64,000 nt of DNA from Ciona intestinalis (Eukaryota; Chordata; Ascidiacea; Phlebobranchia; Cionidae), in contig NC_020167.2 of the NCBI RefSeq assembly GCF_000224145.3, positions 3,959,027 to 4,023,026 of the forward strand, in the 5' to 3' direction. The notes beneath the pieces were generated by a model, which made no database searches, was not told where the DNA came from, and worked only from the letters and a program-made list of their open reading frames with translations. Shown piece after piece: positions 33,230-43,735 of this stretch. Numbering within the stretch: the first letter of the stretch is position 1; each line of letters opens with the position of its first letter. A program made the translations under genes and the position numbers.

Positions 33230-34449
33230 TCACCGGAGAACTTTCGCAATGCCATGGTGGGAAAAAAACAATGGAGATGTTATTAACCAACCTCGGCAAT
33301 GCCATAATGTTCCGATACGTAATATATTCAGAATTGGCAGGGTCTTACAAGACACACAGTGTATGTTGCTGTTATAGCATATGCTTGAATAATAAGCATT
33401 GGCCGGGTCATACAGGAAACACAGTGTATGTTGTAAGCATTGTATCATATGACGGTTTATCTTGGACAGAAGTCTTGTAAGGTGATTTTGATACCACATT
33501 ATTAGTTCTACTTTATTTATGGGCAACCAGAATGTTGTATTTATCTTTGCTTGCATCATGTTCACTCCAACACATTTCGTAGGAAACCACTGTTGGGATT
33601 TTGTACATTGAACCCAACTATTGGTTCCTCTATCATTGTCTCCTGCATGAACCACATATATTAATACCAAGTGGTGTGTTTTTTGATAATTATACGAAGA
33701 ATGAGTTCTCTGGATTCCAGTAATTGGCTTTAGCAATGATTTTCCTTCACAAAGCCACTTTGCATACATGCAGATCAGTGGTCCACAGCACATGTAGTCA
33801 CTCTGATGCTTCCGCTTTGTTGTCATTGTGTCGACTGATGTGATTTGGATACCAAATTTATCTTTTAATGTCTACTGCCAGTAACACCCATTTAGGTTCC
33901 ACGGAATAAAGATAAATTCCTTCTTGCTTAGATTTACATTTGTCCACAAACGTTTTAATGACAGTTACCACGTTCCATCATTTGTGCCACTGCAGAATCA
34001 GTAGATGATATGATATGTGCATTATCTCTGCACAAGCAACTGAGAAAACTGTTGATTATTTCATCATACAGCCAACCAACCCGAAACTGTTTGTCATAGA
34101 CGTGTATTTTTTGTATTTGTTCAGGCATTAATTTCAATTCTAGGGATAACAGTTGAAAGTATGTTACAGAATACGGGCCATGTTGTAATTTGTCTGTGAT
34201 GAATTTTTGAACAACTCTGCATGGCAGAATTTCTTCGTTTGTGATGGATTTTTTAATAACTTTGCATGGCAGACTTTTTTTCAGCATGACTATTTCCTGC
34301 TGCAACCCGCTTTGTCTTTTTACGAAATACACCAACGTCACTTGGAGGTTCCAACTGGGTAACTGCATGCAAAGCTGACAGCCGCCACAATTCTTGTTTG
34401 TTTTTGGGAATTTTCTTGGCAGTTCATCATACACAAATGTTGAAGGCAT
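33230..34449 (-). pseudogene. Transposon-encoded Ulp1/SENP-like cysteine protease with PHD-like tail, broken
   Basis: Two minus-strand frames, 34449-33955 and 33826-33230, with readable protein between them in other frames. The first has GWLYDEIINSFLSCLCRDNA, like the substrate-binding part of C48 proteases. The middle has EPKWVLLAVDIK, like the catalytic-His strand HWVLLVV, with His replaced or lost. The second frame has QSDYMCCGPLICMYAKWLCE, the Gln...Cys-Gly catalytic region. Further on, WVQCTKSQQWFPTKCVGV resembles a PHD finger. Such proteases ride in large DNA transposons. A partial repeat of its 5' part lies at 34498-34610. Frameshifts make it inactive (inference). Confidence 0.6.
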
Positions 34450-34610
34450 ATTTCTCTTTTTTTTTAACTTGATAAGAATTTGAGGTTTCAGAACACTGTA
34501 TGCAAAGCTGACATGACCTCAGCAGCCACAGTACCATGCCTGAATTTAAACTTGTTCGTTTTTGGAAATTTTCTTGGCAGTTCACACAAATGTTGAAGGC
34601 ATATTTCTCG

Positions 34611-35336
34611 AATTTGAGGTTCCAGTACTCTTACACCTTCTTAATGTTTACAAAACTTGTCCAAATTTTTCTTTTGCATGAACCGATGCTTTATGGGAGT
34701 GCACGTCATACAGTTTATCTTTTAGAGTATTCATGCTGTCCAATATTTCAATAATAATTGTTTTGAAAGGTTCGTCACATTTGGATTGTTCTCTTTCCCC
34801 ATTACTTTTAACTTCAGTAACCGCTGTGATAGGTTCATTTGGTATCCTCTCTTGGTTATCTTGATAATCAATATCCGATTGTTTCAGGAGTTAAAATCAC
34901 TAGTTTTTATAACATAATTTGCCAAGAGTGATATAAACAGAGTCTCAATACCATTTTGGAAGTGATTTCCAAGAAACATCGTCATATTTATTGTGAATAC
35001 AGCAAACCTATGTTTGCAAGTTAAAAAACATTTCTTAAAGTCAGGGCAAGAACATCTTCGAAATTCTGATTAAGATTCAAAATAAACCTCATATTCTAGC
35101 AAACTCTCACTGCTGCGCACTTTGAACACAGTACAACCAACTCGAGTGACATAATCAGTGGGAATTGAGGAAGCATTATTACAATGCTTTACATTTTTTG
35201 TTGGGTGATTGTGTAGATAATAGATATGATGGAATATAAATGAGGTAACATCTGTAAAAGAGTCCGATGCTAGTGCGTTTTCATCAATGTATCTGTAAAG
35301 ATTTGGGAATAGCGTAAATAAAACACACGTTTGTAA
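34611..35336. other. No recognised gene; flank of the Ulp1-type element
   Basis: A 90-codon minus-strand frame (35342-35070) is open but has no recognisable motif. Remaining sequence is probably old transposon DNA because it lies between two transposon fragments. Confidence 0.3.
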
Positions 35337-35570
35337 GTTCACAATTCAACACACATGGTGCATCAACAAATAAGCTCGTAAAAAATCGGCTCCAAGAGGA
35401 CATGAGACATCGGTGATGTGGAACTTCCAGCTAAATTTACCTGCTGACAAGTTCAAATGCAGTTCACAATTCAACACACATGGTGCATCAACGAATAAGC
35501 TCGTAAAAAATCGGCTCCAAGAGGACATGAGACATCGGCGATGTGGAACTTCCAGCTAAATTTACCTGTA
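35337..35570 (-). pseudogene. Ty3/gypsy-like retroelement fragment in a ~125-bp tandem duplication
   Basis: A unit of about 125 bp starting GTTCACAATTCAACACACAT at 35337 is repeated from 35462. On the minus strand each unit encodes FSWKFHITDV followed by PLGADFLRAYLL, which resembles the protease-to-reverse-transcriptase linker of gypsy-type elements (W-F-x-x-A/T-D-V...LGADFL). No other part of a retroelement is visible nearby. Only a scrap; family assignment rests on this one motif. Confidence 0.45.
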
Positions 35571-35873
35571 GTATTTTGCTTCCGTTACCCAGTCGAAAAA
35601 TTATCCCAGAATTTACAAGGCGTATACTCGGCCCATGCAATGGCCAAATGCAGATGTTCGGGATAAGATCGGTTAAATAAGCACGGATATGTGATATGAA
35701 ATATGTCTTGGCCCAGGCATGATATAACGGCTTAATTATCGAAGTAAATCTACGATGTTTCGACTATATATCTACAACATTTAAAGGATAAAATCGCCAT
35801 TTTTCAGGGAAAAAATTATTTATGTACAGCGAAACAAAAACAAATAGAGAAGTGAAAATATGTTACAGTTAAA

Positions 35874-36102
35874 TCAATTGTTCAGAAACAGTTTTTCGCT
35901 GTCCGAACCTTTCGATTCTGATGATGAACTGACACCAGTAACAGTAACCACTTGCTCAGTGTTGTCTAAATTATCTGAAAGTTCTGAATTCAACACTTTT
36001 GATTTCCGTGCGTCTCGACCACCCTCCCAGTCACACACACCTTGTAGTACACTTGTAACTTCTTGCCTCAGAATTGATGCATTAAAAGTCTTTGTGGTGT
36101 GG
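35874..36102 (-). pseudogene. Unidentified open frame cut by a MITE insertion
   Basis: A minus-strand frame rich in Ser/Glu/Asp (for example TGVSSSSESKGSDSEKLF) with HTTKTFNASILRQEVTSVLQ at its start. The reading frame continues in the DNA on the far side of the MITE at 36113-36801. Probably part of the same old transposon as 36930-37835. Confidence 0.3.
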
Positions 36103-36112
36103 TGGCAGTACA

Positions 36113-36801
36113 CATGGGCGTCGCCAAGCATGCCCCCCCCAAATTTTGAGTTTTAGAGTAATGTTATTGGTGAAAAAGTGTTACACGTGCTAAACAGTGA
36201 TGTTCAAATGGGGGATCTCGATCCGGTTCCAGATCTTTTTTCAAATTAAAAGAAAAAATAAGAAAACATTTAAGCCTGTTTTTAAATTTCTTACACATGC
36301 TAAATGTGCTAAACAGTGATGTTCAAATGGGGGATCTCGATCCGGTTCCAGATCTTTTTACAAATTAAAAGAAAAAATAAGAAAACATTTAAGCCTGTTT
36401 TTAAATTTCTTACACATGCTAAATGATGAGGTGCCAGTCCCTATTATGACGCAAATAATCGCCGTGTGAAATGCTATTATGTCGTAATTAGTTGCTAGGT
36501 CAAACAATCGCTATTATGATGGATAAACTTACGTGTGAATCCATACTATTTCGTAATAAACAGTCTAGCTAAGAAAAACAAATTAGGCAACGAATGGAGT
36601 TTTAAATGTAGTTGTAGATCGTTGTGTTTTCATGCGGCGTAATTGTGAAAAATAAATGCCATTCACAGTACGCCTTTCCGTGTTTTGTGTTGTAATTTGG
36701 AGGTTTTTCAAACTTAAAATACAACCGTGGAGGTTTTTCAAACTTAAAATACAACCGTAAAACATTTGGCCCCCACCAAACTTTTAGGCTGGCTACGCCC
36801 T
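36113..36801. mobile_element. Non-autonomous DNA element with 10-bp target duplication
   Basis: The flanks share TGGCAGTACA (36103-36112 and 36802-36811). The ends are imperfect inverted repeats (GGGCGTCGCCA at left, TGGCTACGCCC at right). Inside, a block of about 118 bp beginning GATGTTCAAATGGGGGATCT is present twice (about 36201 and 36319), and a 29-bp unit GGAGGTTTTTCAAACTTAAA is repeated at 36700-36758. No coding capacity. Confidence 0.7.
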
Positions 36802-36929
36802 TGGCAGTACAGCTTTAAAAGAAAAAAGTACTAAATGTAACTTCAATTGCGTAATTGTCAGTCAATGCGAGTCAAGTATACAGTACCATAAATCGACCTA
36901 AATATAAAAAAATGCAATTTACCAAGTAA

Positions 36930-37835
36930 AATGTTATGAAGCCTGTGGTCTTTAAAGCTTTTCTTGGTTGCTTTGCGTCCCGTTCCCAATCCTGACAAGG
37001 AATATTGCTGAGCAAGCGATTTTTTCATAAAGAGTCAGATAAAAGCTCGGATGGTTCCTCTTAAAATCCTTTAGAAAAACGGCCAGGTCCGGCATTTCTC
37101 TGTTATTTCATTTGTTAGTGCAATAAACACCAACACATATTGGTCGCATAGCAATACTGTAGACAAATGAGGATAGGGTAAGCTTGTAGTCCGGCGAGTG
37201 AGTAAAAAGTGGTAAACCATCAATGTTAACGATAACCTGATAATTAACTGGGAACTTCATCAATTAGGAAACGCGTTAATAATACACTTTTCAAAGCAGA
37301 TATCCAGTTAGGAAAATGAACATACTCTCTCCTTTCCCCATTGCATTATATTCTAATTTTAGACAAGGTAACAATGTTTTGGAGGATTTTGGAAGCTCAT
37401 TGTGGAATGGATGTATTAGTTTTAATAAATTTGTAAGTGAAGACTTTCGCATACTAGGTTCATTCAAAGCCCAAAATTTTATCACCTCCTTTATTGAGCT
37501 GCTAGTCATATCTATAGTTTTCTCTTGGCGTAGAACATTTTCTGTGTTTAAAACTACAGACTCCTGACACGATAAACCTATCGTTGTTTCTTTATCACTG
37601 ACCTTTTCTTGATAAACAAAGGAGTTCGGACTCGATGACGATTCAATGTCACACAAAGAGTAATCAGATGAACTACTACACTGCTTGATAAATGTGAATC
37701 ATTGACAACCAATGGTGGTGGGGCTGCTGTTGATGGCAATAACATCTGCTGTTTTCTTCTCACATATCAAATGTGAACGCCCAAGTTCTGACAGTCGTTT
37801 ATAATTTGTACGCTTACTTTTAAAACGAGGCATTG
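36930..37835 (-). pseudogene. N-terminal part of a tnp2-like transposase, broken
   Basis: Minus strand. It starts near 37831 with MPRFKSKRTNYKRLSELGRS, a basic N-terminus common in this transposase family. Next come a Ser-rich stretch, then IKFWALNEPSMRKSSLTNLL and FHNELPKSSKTLL (37656-37291), matching the x-W-A-L...LL...LPK-x-x-x-TLL pattern. A separate frame follows with VNIDGLPLFTHSPDYKL and IAMRPICVGVYCTNK, matching the catalytic-region start (NIDGLPLF...P..VG.Y.G). Frame changes separate the pieces. The Ulp1-type protease downstream on the same strand may belong to the same element (inference). Confidence 0.6.
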
Positions 37836-37999
37836 TTTTTAAAAGAACAACGCGGTAGGAAAAACTAATTATTAGTCTATTTTAAAATGTTAATACAAAT
37901 CCTTTAGTTCGAATTTCTATATGTACATCAATAGTGCAAATACAAAGTACTATATTTTATGTGTATTAATGTAATGCACTTGATTCTAAATCCTACATA

Positions 38000-38228
38000 A
38001 GTGTGCACTCGAAATTGTTTATTGTAAACTTTGGTGGAATTTCTTTTTGGGGGTTTTGTTTTTTCATCATGCTCCAATCTTTACGCCTTTTATCCAAAAC
38101 AATATTTCTTTCTTTTTTATCAATAAGCGTGTTTTAACACAACTGTTGTTTTACCGTTACTACCTGTCTTTTCGCTTTTGTCAACTCTCTTGTTCTTCGC
38201 TATCGTGACCGAAGAGACGAAATAAATT
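38000..38228 (+). repeat. Dispersed repeat, copy 1 (second copy near 46030-46255)
   Basis: Shares GGTGGAATTTCTTTTTG, a GGGTTTT block and a GACCGAAGAGACGAAATAAA-like end with 46030-46255. The fixed end before an A-rich stretch suggests a retroposon 3' end (inference). Confidence 0.4.
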
Positions 38229-38343
38229 TCATTCATTCATATATATACAAATACTGAAGCTGAAAAGTAACCACGTATTCGTCTTTCTACACAAATTCTA
38301 TGTTACTCCACTACTCATATTATACAGATAAATTGTTACAAAA

Positions 38344-38529
38344 CTAATCTAACTGAAAGTTGACCGGCGTTCCTCTTATCGCTTCCAACGTTTGAACGAA
38401 TTCCCGCGTGGCGCCATTTCCATTGTTACGCCTCAGCGCGCACAGCAGGAGGACAACTACAAATAATTGCGCGAAAATGCTTAGATCAAAGAATCTAGAT
38501 ATCAGCAAGTAAGGACAAGGCAACCGCAA
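38344..38529 (-). CDS. Small possible membrane protein, 61 aa, duplicated
   Basis: ATG-started minus-strand frame with a hydrophobic segment (FAQLFVVVLLLCAL) followed by an Arg/Asn-rich turn and a polar tail (ATREFVQTLEAIRGTPVNF). An identical frame lies at 38891-39076 in the second tandem unit. No homology recognised; it may be chance or an exon piece. Confidence 0.2.
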   Translation of the reverse strand: MRLPCPYLLISRFFDLSIFAQLFVVVLLLCALRRNNGNGATREFVQTLEAIRGTPVNFQLD

Positions 38530-38890
38530 GATAATTAAACACTTCGTCAGTTTAAAAAAATTTTTTTGGGGGGGGTTGTTTAATTTATATTTTTATTTTA
38601 ATATTTAAAAAAATAAATTAGTACGGAATTCTATTTTTTTTTTATTAGTAGGTGGTGTACCGAATTATAGCCGAAATGTTACATGCGCAACACGTGGAAC
38701 TGAGGTGGAGTAAATGAATTACTTTTACATAAGTTTTTCCCAAACAAGCAGTAAAATACCAAAATAAATTTCCATTCATTCATTCATATATATACAAATA
38801 CTGAAGCTGAAAAGTAACCACGTATTCGTCTTTCTACACAAATTCTATGTTACTCCACTACTCATATTATACAGATAAATTGTTACAAAA

Positions 38891-39076
38891 CTAATCTAAC
38901 TGAAAGTTGACCGGCGTTCCTCTTATCGCTTCCAACGTTTGAACGAATTCCCGCGTGGCGCCATTTCCATTGTTACGCCTCAGCGCGCACAGCAGGAGGA
39001 CAACTACAAATAATTGCGCGAAAATGCTTAGATCAAAGAATCTAGATATCAGCAAGTAAGGACAAGGCAACCGCAA
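38891..39076 (-). CDS. Second identical copy of the 61-aa frame
   Basis: Same predicted product as 38529-38344. The identity comes from the recent tandem duplication and is not evidence of selection. Confidence 0.2.
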   Translation of the reverse strand: MRLPCPYLLISRFFDLSIFAQLFVVVLLLCALRRNNGNGATREFVQTLEAIRGTPVNFQLD

Positions 39077-39630
39077 GATAATTAAACACTTCGTCAGTTT
39101 AAAAAAATTTTTTTGGGGGGGGTTGTTTAATTTATATTTTTATTTTAATATTTAAAAAAATAAATTAGTACGGAATTCTATTTTTTTTTTATTAGTAGGT
39201 GGTGTAATTAGCCGAAATGTTACATGCGCAACACGTGGAACTGAGGTGGAGTAAATGAATTACTTTTACATAAGTTTTTCCCAAACAAGCAGTAAAATAC
39301 CAAACATGGCTTGTAACCACCTGGGCCAAATTCGCACATATGGTTATCTCCTAGTTTTTATCGGTTCTTCAACCAAAGGTAAGTAGAGAAACTATGTAGC
39401 TGTCCCGAGGATAACTGATACATAATTTCCGACTGGGTTAGAGTGCTTTTTTGAACATTAGAAGCCACTTGTGAAAGCTCTACAGAAAAAGGTGCTTAAA
39501 CATTTTAGCAAAATGACAAAGCTAATGTTTAATTTTTTAAAAACTACCGAAATTTTTTTAAACATATTTTCTAATTCAGTGTCCGTTTCAATCGCTGAAA
39601 ATTCAACAGGAACAGAAGATTTTGCAGCCG

Positions 39631-39875
39631 CCCTGGGATGGCATACTCGGCTACCGACTAAACTAGTCGCCGCCTAAATTTGATTTTGCTTTTTTAGTCG
39701 CCCGACTAAAATTTTAGTCGGCCGATTTTACCGACTAAAATGAGTAATGCACCGAAATTAGTCGGCCGACTAAATGTGAAAAACCACCGACTAAATTTTA
39801 GTCGGCCGACTAAAAAAACGCGGTAACTATTGTGCGACCGACTAGTTTAGTCGGTAGCCGAGTATACCACCCCTG
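39631..39875. mobile_element. Palindrome-rich MITE with ~38-bp inverted ends
   Basis: Left end GGCATACTCGGCTACCGACT and onward, right end its reverse complement AGTCGGTAGCCGAGTATACC. The interior repeats the palindrome TTAGTCGGCCGACTAA twice perfectly (39759-39773, 39799-39813) and twice imperfectly. The outermost CCCTGGGATGG / CCACCCCTGG ends recall hAT termini. No clear target duplication. Confidence 0.75.
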
Positions 39876-40240
39876 GATTCATCCATAAATCGCTGTAACA
39901 CCCCTGGATTCCTCCATAAATCGCTGAAAATTCAAACAAGTCGGATATTCTTTTACGCTTTGATGAAACGTCTGCTGATGGGCTCATAGACAGACTTTGA
40001 CCAAAATAGATCTGCAACAAATTAATGGATAAATAGATTATTTTTTAACAGTCCAGTGCCGTACAAAGGCGCATGTTACGTTCGTTAACGGACACGCGCC
40101 AAAATTAATTTGGTCGCATTTTTATGTTTAAAATTTAATTCAATAGGCGGACGCGTGCACTAATATAAGAGAGGAATAGGCGAGTGTTTCTTTATCGACG
40201 ATACCTCACACGATTTCGCAGTTTTGTTTTATGTACTGCT
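39876..40240. other. No gene seen
   Basis: Contains two copies of an ACCCCTGGATTC...CCATAAATCGCTG piece (about 39868 and 39901) at the MITE edge, then AT-rich DNA with no recognisable feature. Confidence 0.35.
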
Positions 40241-40249
40241 GGCGTTTTC

Positions 40250-40330
40250 AGACGGAGAAAAAAAGGACGAGATGGCTGCCTGTCTACGGATGTTCTTCTT
40301 TGGTGGCATTTTCTTAACGATCGATATTTC
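40250..40330 (-). pseudogene. hAT transposase N-terminal fragment
   Basis: Minus-strand match to the MPAKKNNRRQAAISSFF start seen intact at 44270-44079. Mutated here. Confidence 0.4.
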
Positions 40331-40559
40331 GCTTATTAAATAAATACTTTTCATTTTTTATAAAATTAAATAAATACTTTCATTTTTTATAAAATTAAGT
40401 TTCATGGGAGTTTGTAACACTTATTCCGGATAAAAATCGTTTGTTATGTGACACAATGTTGTTTTTGTTACGTAATACTGAGCCCTGATTGTGATCACGC
40501 ATTGCGTTACAATCAGAAACAAGTCGACGTATTGTAGTTTAAAACCAATCTTACCCGTG

Positions 40560-41830
40560 TGTGCGTTATATTCTTTATGTTACATTGCATGTTTTTATGG
40601 ATTATGTTACGTTTTTTATACGCGTCCATTATTTTCTAAGCAAAAACTTGCGGACCCTTTTTAAATTCCTGGATACACGCCCCTGCAATCTACCAATTAC
40701 AAAAAAAATATGCACAATATAAAAACATTTGTCTTTTGTACCAATAATAATTGCTTACATTATGCATTCCAATCCTGTTCGGGAGCTCTAATTAACTTTA
40801 AATGAATATATTATATCCACCGACCGACTACTAAAATGTGTATGTTGTAGTAAACAAAGATTCTGATTTCCGCGCAGTTCTGTTTGTGCAGTCAAGCGTG
40901 ATAGCGACAAGCCCAGGGTAACCGCAAGTACAAATTCCATTGTATTTATTGACACTAAAAATTCAATGTTTCGAATTGAAAATCGAAATTCCTTAGCTTT
41001 ATCTTGTACACCTGTTACGCCACATGTTTCCAATTCCCCAAGAGCGTGCAAAACTGGAGACAGCATCTCAACAAACAAAATGACATCGTGTCGTTCATCA
41101 ACCCAACGTGTTTCACACAGAGAGTACGCAACTTTGACCGTCGAGATTGCGGAACAAAACCTTCAATTGCTTGGCCAAGGTACAACTGGTTTGGGACTTG
41201 AATTTTAAAAAATTATGACGCGTAACAGCTGACGTACGTATCGGACGAAGTTGAGTTGATTTTCCCAACACCAGATTAAGCACGTGTGAAGAGCAATGCG
41301 TGCAAGCTGCTAGCGGGTGCAGTTCTATTATTTTGGTTTGGACTCAAGAAAACTTGCCTGCCATGTTACTGGCACCGCATTTAACTATGCACAATCAATA
41401 TTATACCGTTGTAATGTGTGGAGTATAACCTCGGCTAAAGAAGAACCCGTCAAACCTTCAACTGCAACATACCCGAGAAAATATTCTCTCATGACCAAAT
41501 CCCCAGTCCCCGATTCATCGACGTAGCGAGCACACAGAGAAAATTGTTCATGGCATGAAACATCAGTGGTTTCGTTGGCAAGAATCGAAAAAACCCCGAG
41601 GAGTTGATTTTCTTTACCAAACTTAAAGGAATTATTTCATCACACATTGCAACAATCTTGTTCTGTGTATGGTGCTGCTCATGTAATCAGCATTACGAGT
41701 GCAGTTACGAACATGGTCTAACAAAATTTCATTGCCAGACTGAATGCTGTATCTCAGCAGAGCACGGAAGGTACCTTCATTGTGCCCAGCTTCAAAATCA
41801 TTCGGCGTTGTTTTTGCCATCCGCAAAACT
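40560..41830 (-). pseudogene. hAT-superfamily (DUF4371/ZMYM1-like) transposase, degraded copy A
   Basis: Reading the minus strand from 41826: FRALLRYSIQSGNEILLDHV and NADYMSSTI, the DUF4371 start; ARYVDESGTGDLVMREYFLG, matching the x-RYVDE...EEFLGF block; then LAACTHCSSHVLNLVLGKST, the His/Cys part before the catalytic core; and, in 41078-40788, LSPVLHALGELETCG and SINTMEFVLAVTLGLSL near the C-terminal region. Pieces are in different frames with stops between. Copy B is at 42501-43000 and a second copy of the 3' flank at 45180-45640. Confidence 0.65.
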
Positions 41831-41844
41831 TAATGACTTAGGGT

Positions 41845-41985
41845 GGTATGCAGAAGTATACTTAACTTTTTGCTTGATCTTAGTTTAGCTAAACGGAGAT
41901 CATGCAAAAAACTTAGGTATGCAGAAGTATACTTAACTTTTTGCTTGATCTTAGTTTAGCTAAACGGAGATCATGCAAAAAACTT
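41845..41985. repeat. Tandem repeat, two ~69-bp units
   Basis: GTATGCAGAAGTATACTTAA followed by TTTAGCTAAACGGAGATCAT, present twice, plus the start of a third unit at about 41991. Confidence 0.8.
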
Positions 41986-42060
41986 AAGTGGTATGCAGAA
42001 AGTATAATCAGTGATTCTTAGCTGGTCTATGTTTATCTTTTTCGTGTTTGTGACATAACA

Positions 42061-42276
42061 ATGGACGAGATTACTCCACGAAGAAGGCAATTCTCGGTAA
42101 AAATGGCGACAAAAATGTTTAATAAAAGTCAAAATCGAATTTGTTATTGTTTTTATACCTCTAACAAAATAGTAATCAATATAAACAGTAAAAATAGTAT
42201 GGAAAGAGTAGCAGCAAGTCGGAGTAAGGTCAGTAAGCGGTTACCGAACTTTTGCGATCCGAAGCGCTTTTTCTAA
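42061..42276 (+). CDS. Unidentified 71-codon frame
   Basis: ATG-started frame, basic (MDEITPRRRQFSVKMATKMF ...). It lies between hAT fragments and has no recognised motif; could be chance or a transposon scrap. Confidence 0.15.
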   Translation: MDEITPRRRQFSVKMATKMFNKSQNRICYCFYTSNKIVININSKNSMERVAASRSKVSKRLPNFCDPKRFF

Positions 42277-42450
42277 AAAGGCTCAGACTCCGTTAAAACC
42301 TATAAAAACGATCCAATACAATCTATTTGACGTGGATTTACAGAAATTAATATTATGTCGCGTTACAANCCTAAAAACTACCAATTTGCATCGCCACCAG
42401 ACACTTAAACAGCCAATTTCGCTGTTAACTTTTTGACGATAATCGACAAT

Positions 42451-42500
42451 NNNNNNNNNNNNNNNNNNNNNNNNNNNNNNNNNNNNNNNNNNNNNNNNNN
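42451..42500. other. Assembly gap (50 N)
   Basis: Exactly 50 N, a typical placeholder of unknown true length. It separates two copies of the same hAT segment, so a collapse or misjoin is possible. Confidence 0.95.
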
Positions 42501-43000
42501 TGCAGTTCTATTATTTTGGTTTGGACTCAAGAAAACTTGCCTGCCATGTTACTGGCACCGCCTTTAACTATGCACAATCAATATTATACCGTTGTAATGT
42601 GTGGAGTATAACCTCGGCTAAACAAGAACCCGTCAAACCTTCAACTGCAACATACCCGAGAAAATATTCTCTCACGACCAAATCCCCAGTCCCCGATTCA
42701 TCGACGTAGCGAGCACACAGAGAAATTGTTCATGGCATGAAACATCAGTGGTTTCGTCGGCAAGAATCGAAAAAAAAACACGAGGAGTTGATTTTCTTTT
42801 CCAAACTCAAAGGAATTATTTCATCACAAATTGCAACAATCTTGTTCTGTGTGTGGTGCTGCTCATGTACAGTTACGAACATGGTCTAACAAAATTTCAT
42901 TGCCAGACTGAATGCTGTATCTCAGCAGAGCACGGAAGTTACCTTCATTGTGCCCAGCTTCAAAATCATTCGGCGTTGTTAAAGGGCCATTGGTCCACTT
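42501..43000 (-). pseudogene. hAT (DUF4371) transposase, degraded copy B
   Basis: Nearly the same DNA as 41318-41815, with small indels (for example loss of the CAGCATTACGAG stretch near 42868). Encodes the same ARYVDESGTGD-type block on the minus strand. Confidence 0.6.
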
Positions 43001-43633
43001 TGCCACCCACAAAACTTAATGACTCACCCACAAAACTTAATGACTAAGCATACTACGGTTTTTCATGGCTTCTTCGTTTCGCCTGCTGCCCATCTGTGAA
43101 ACTACAGACGGCCAAGTTGGAGATACCCAGTTTGACTCAAAACATTCGGCTTTTACACAGAACATTTTTCATGGTATTTATGTTGTAGCGGTTGACTGTG
43201 CTTTGGCACAGATTTAATGATATAAAGATAGCTAAATTTAACACTAATGAATGCATAAAGATTGAATTTGAATATAAAAAGGAACGTTGTATGGCGAAAA
43301 CAAAAGCATGACAGGAATAGAATGCAGTTTCGCCGTTTACGTAACACCTAATTTTTCGTCATTCTAATCGTGATAATAAACAATTACCCAGTTGTGTATG
43401 CTAGGCATGTAGGCAATTGCCACATGCCAATGGCGCGTTTTATCGTTTTGCTACTCGTGTTTTTCCCTTATATATTTTTCCCTTTACTTTCCTGCACTGT
43501 TAGGCAGTACGGGGCTTGCAATACCCTGCTGTTCTCACTTTGTCTCTAAGCACGATGCCGCAGTTTCACCGCGTAATAAACTGAGATGTGCCGTACAAGG
43601 GTCATACATCGGTATGCAATGTTGCGGAGTCGG

Positions 43634-43735
43634 ATAGCCTGAGCGTCGGGGAACGGATAGCGTGTGCGTCGGGGCAGGAACGGATAGCGTGTGCGTCGGG
43701 GCAGGAACGGATAGCGTGTGCGTCGGGGCAGGATG
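43634..43735. repeat. 27-bp GC-rich minisatellite, about 3.5 units
   Basis: Unit AACGGATAGCGTGTGCGTCG then GGGCAGG. The period is a multiple of three and one open frame runs through it (VCVGAGTDS repeats). Confidence 0.85.

Larger units (their letters stand above)
38229..39305. repeat. Tandem duplication, two ~546-bp units, nearly identical
   Basis: Units at about 38229-38767 and 38775-39305 differ by one obvious short indel (GGTGGTGTACCGAATTATAG against GGTGGTGTAATTAG). The unit carries a T-rich block and a G run (TTTTTTTGGGGGGGG). Confidence 0.9.
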
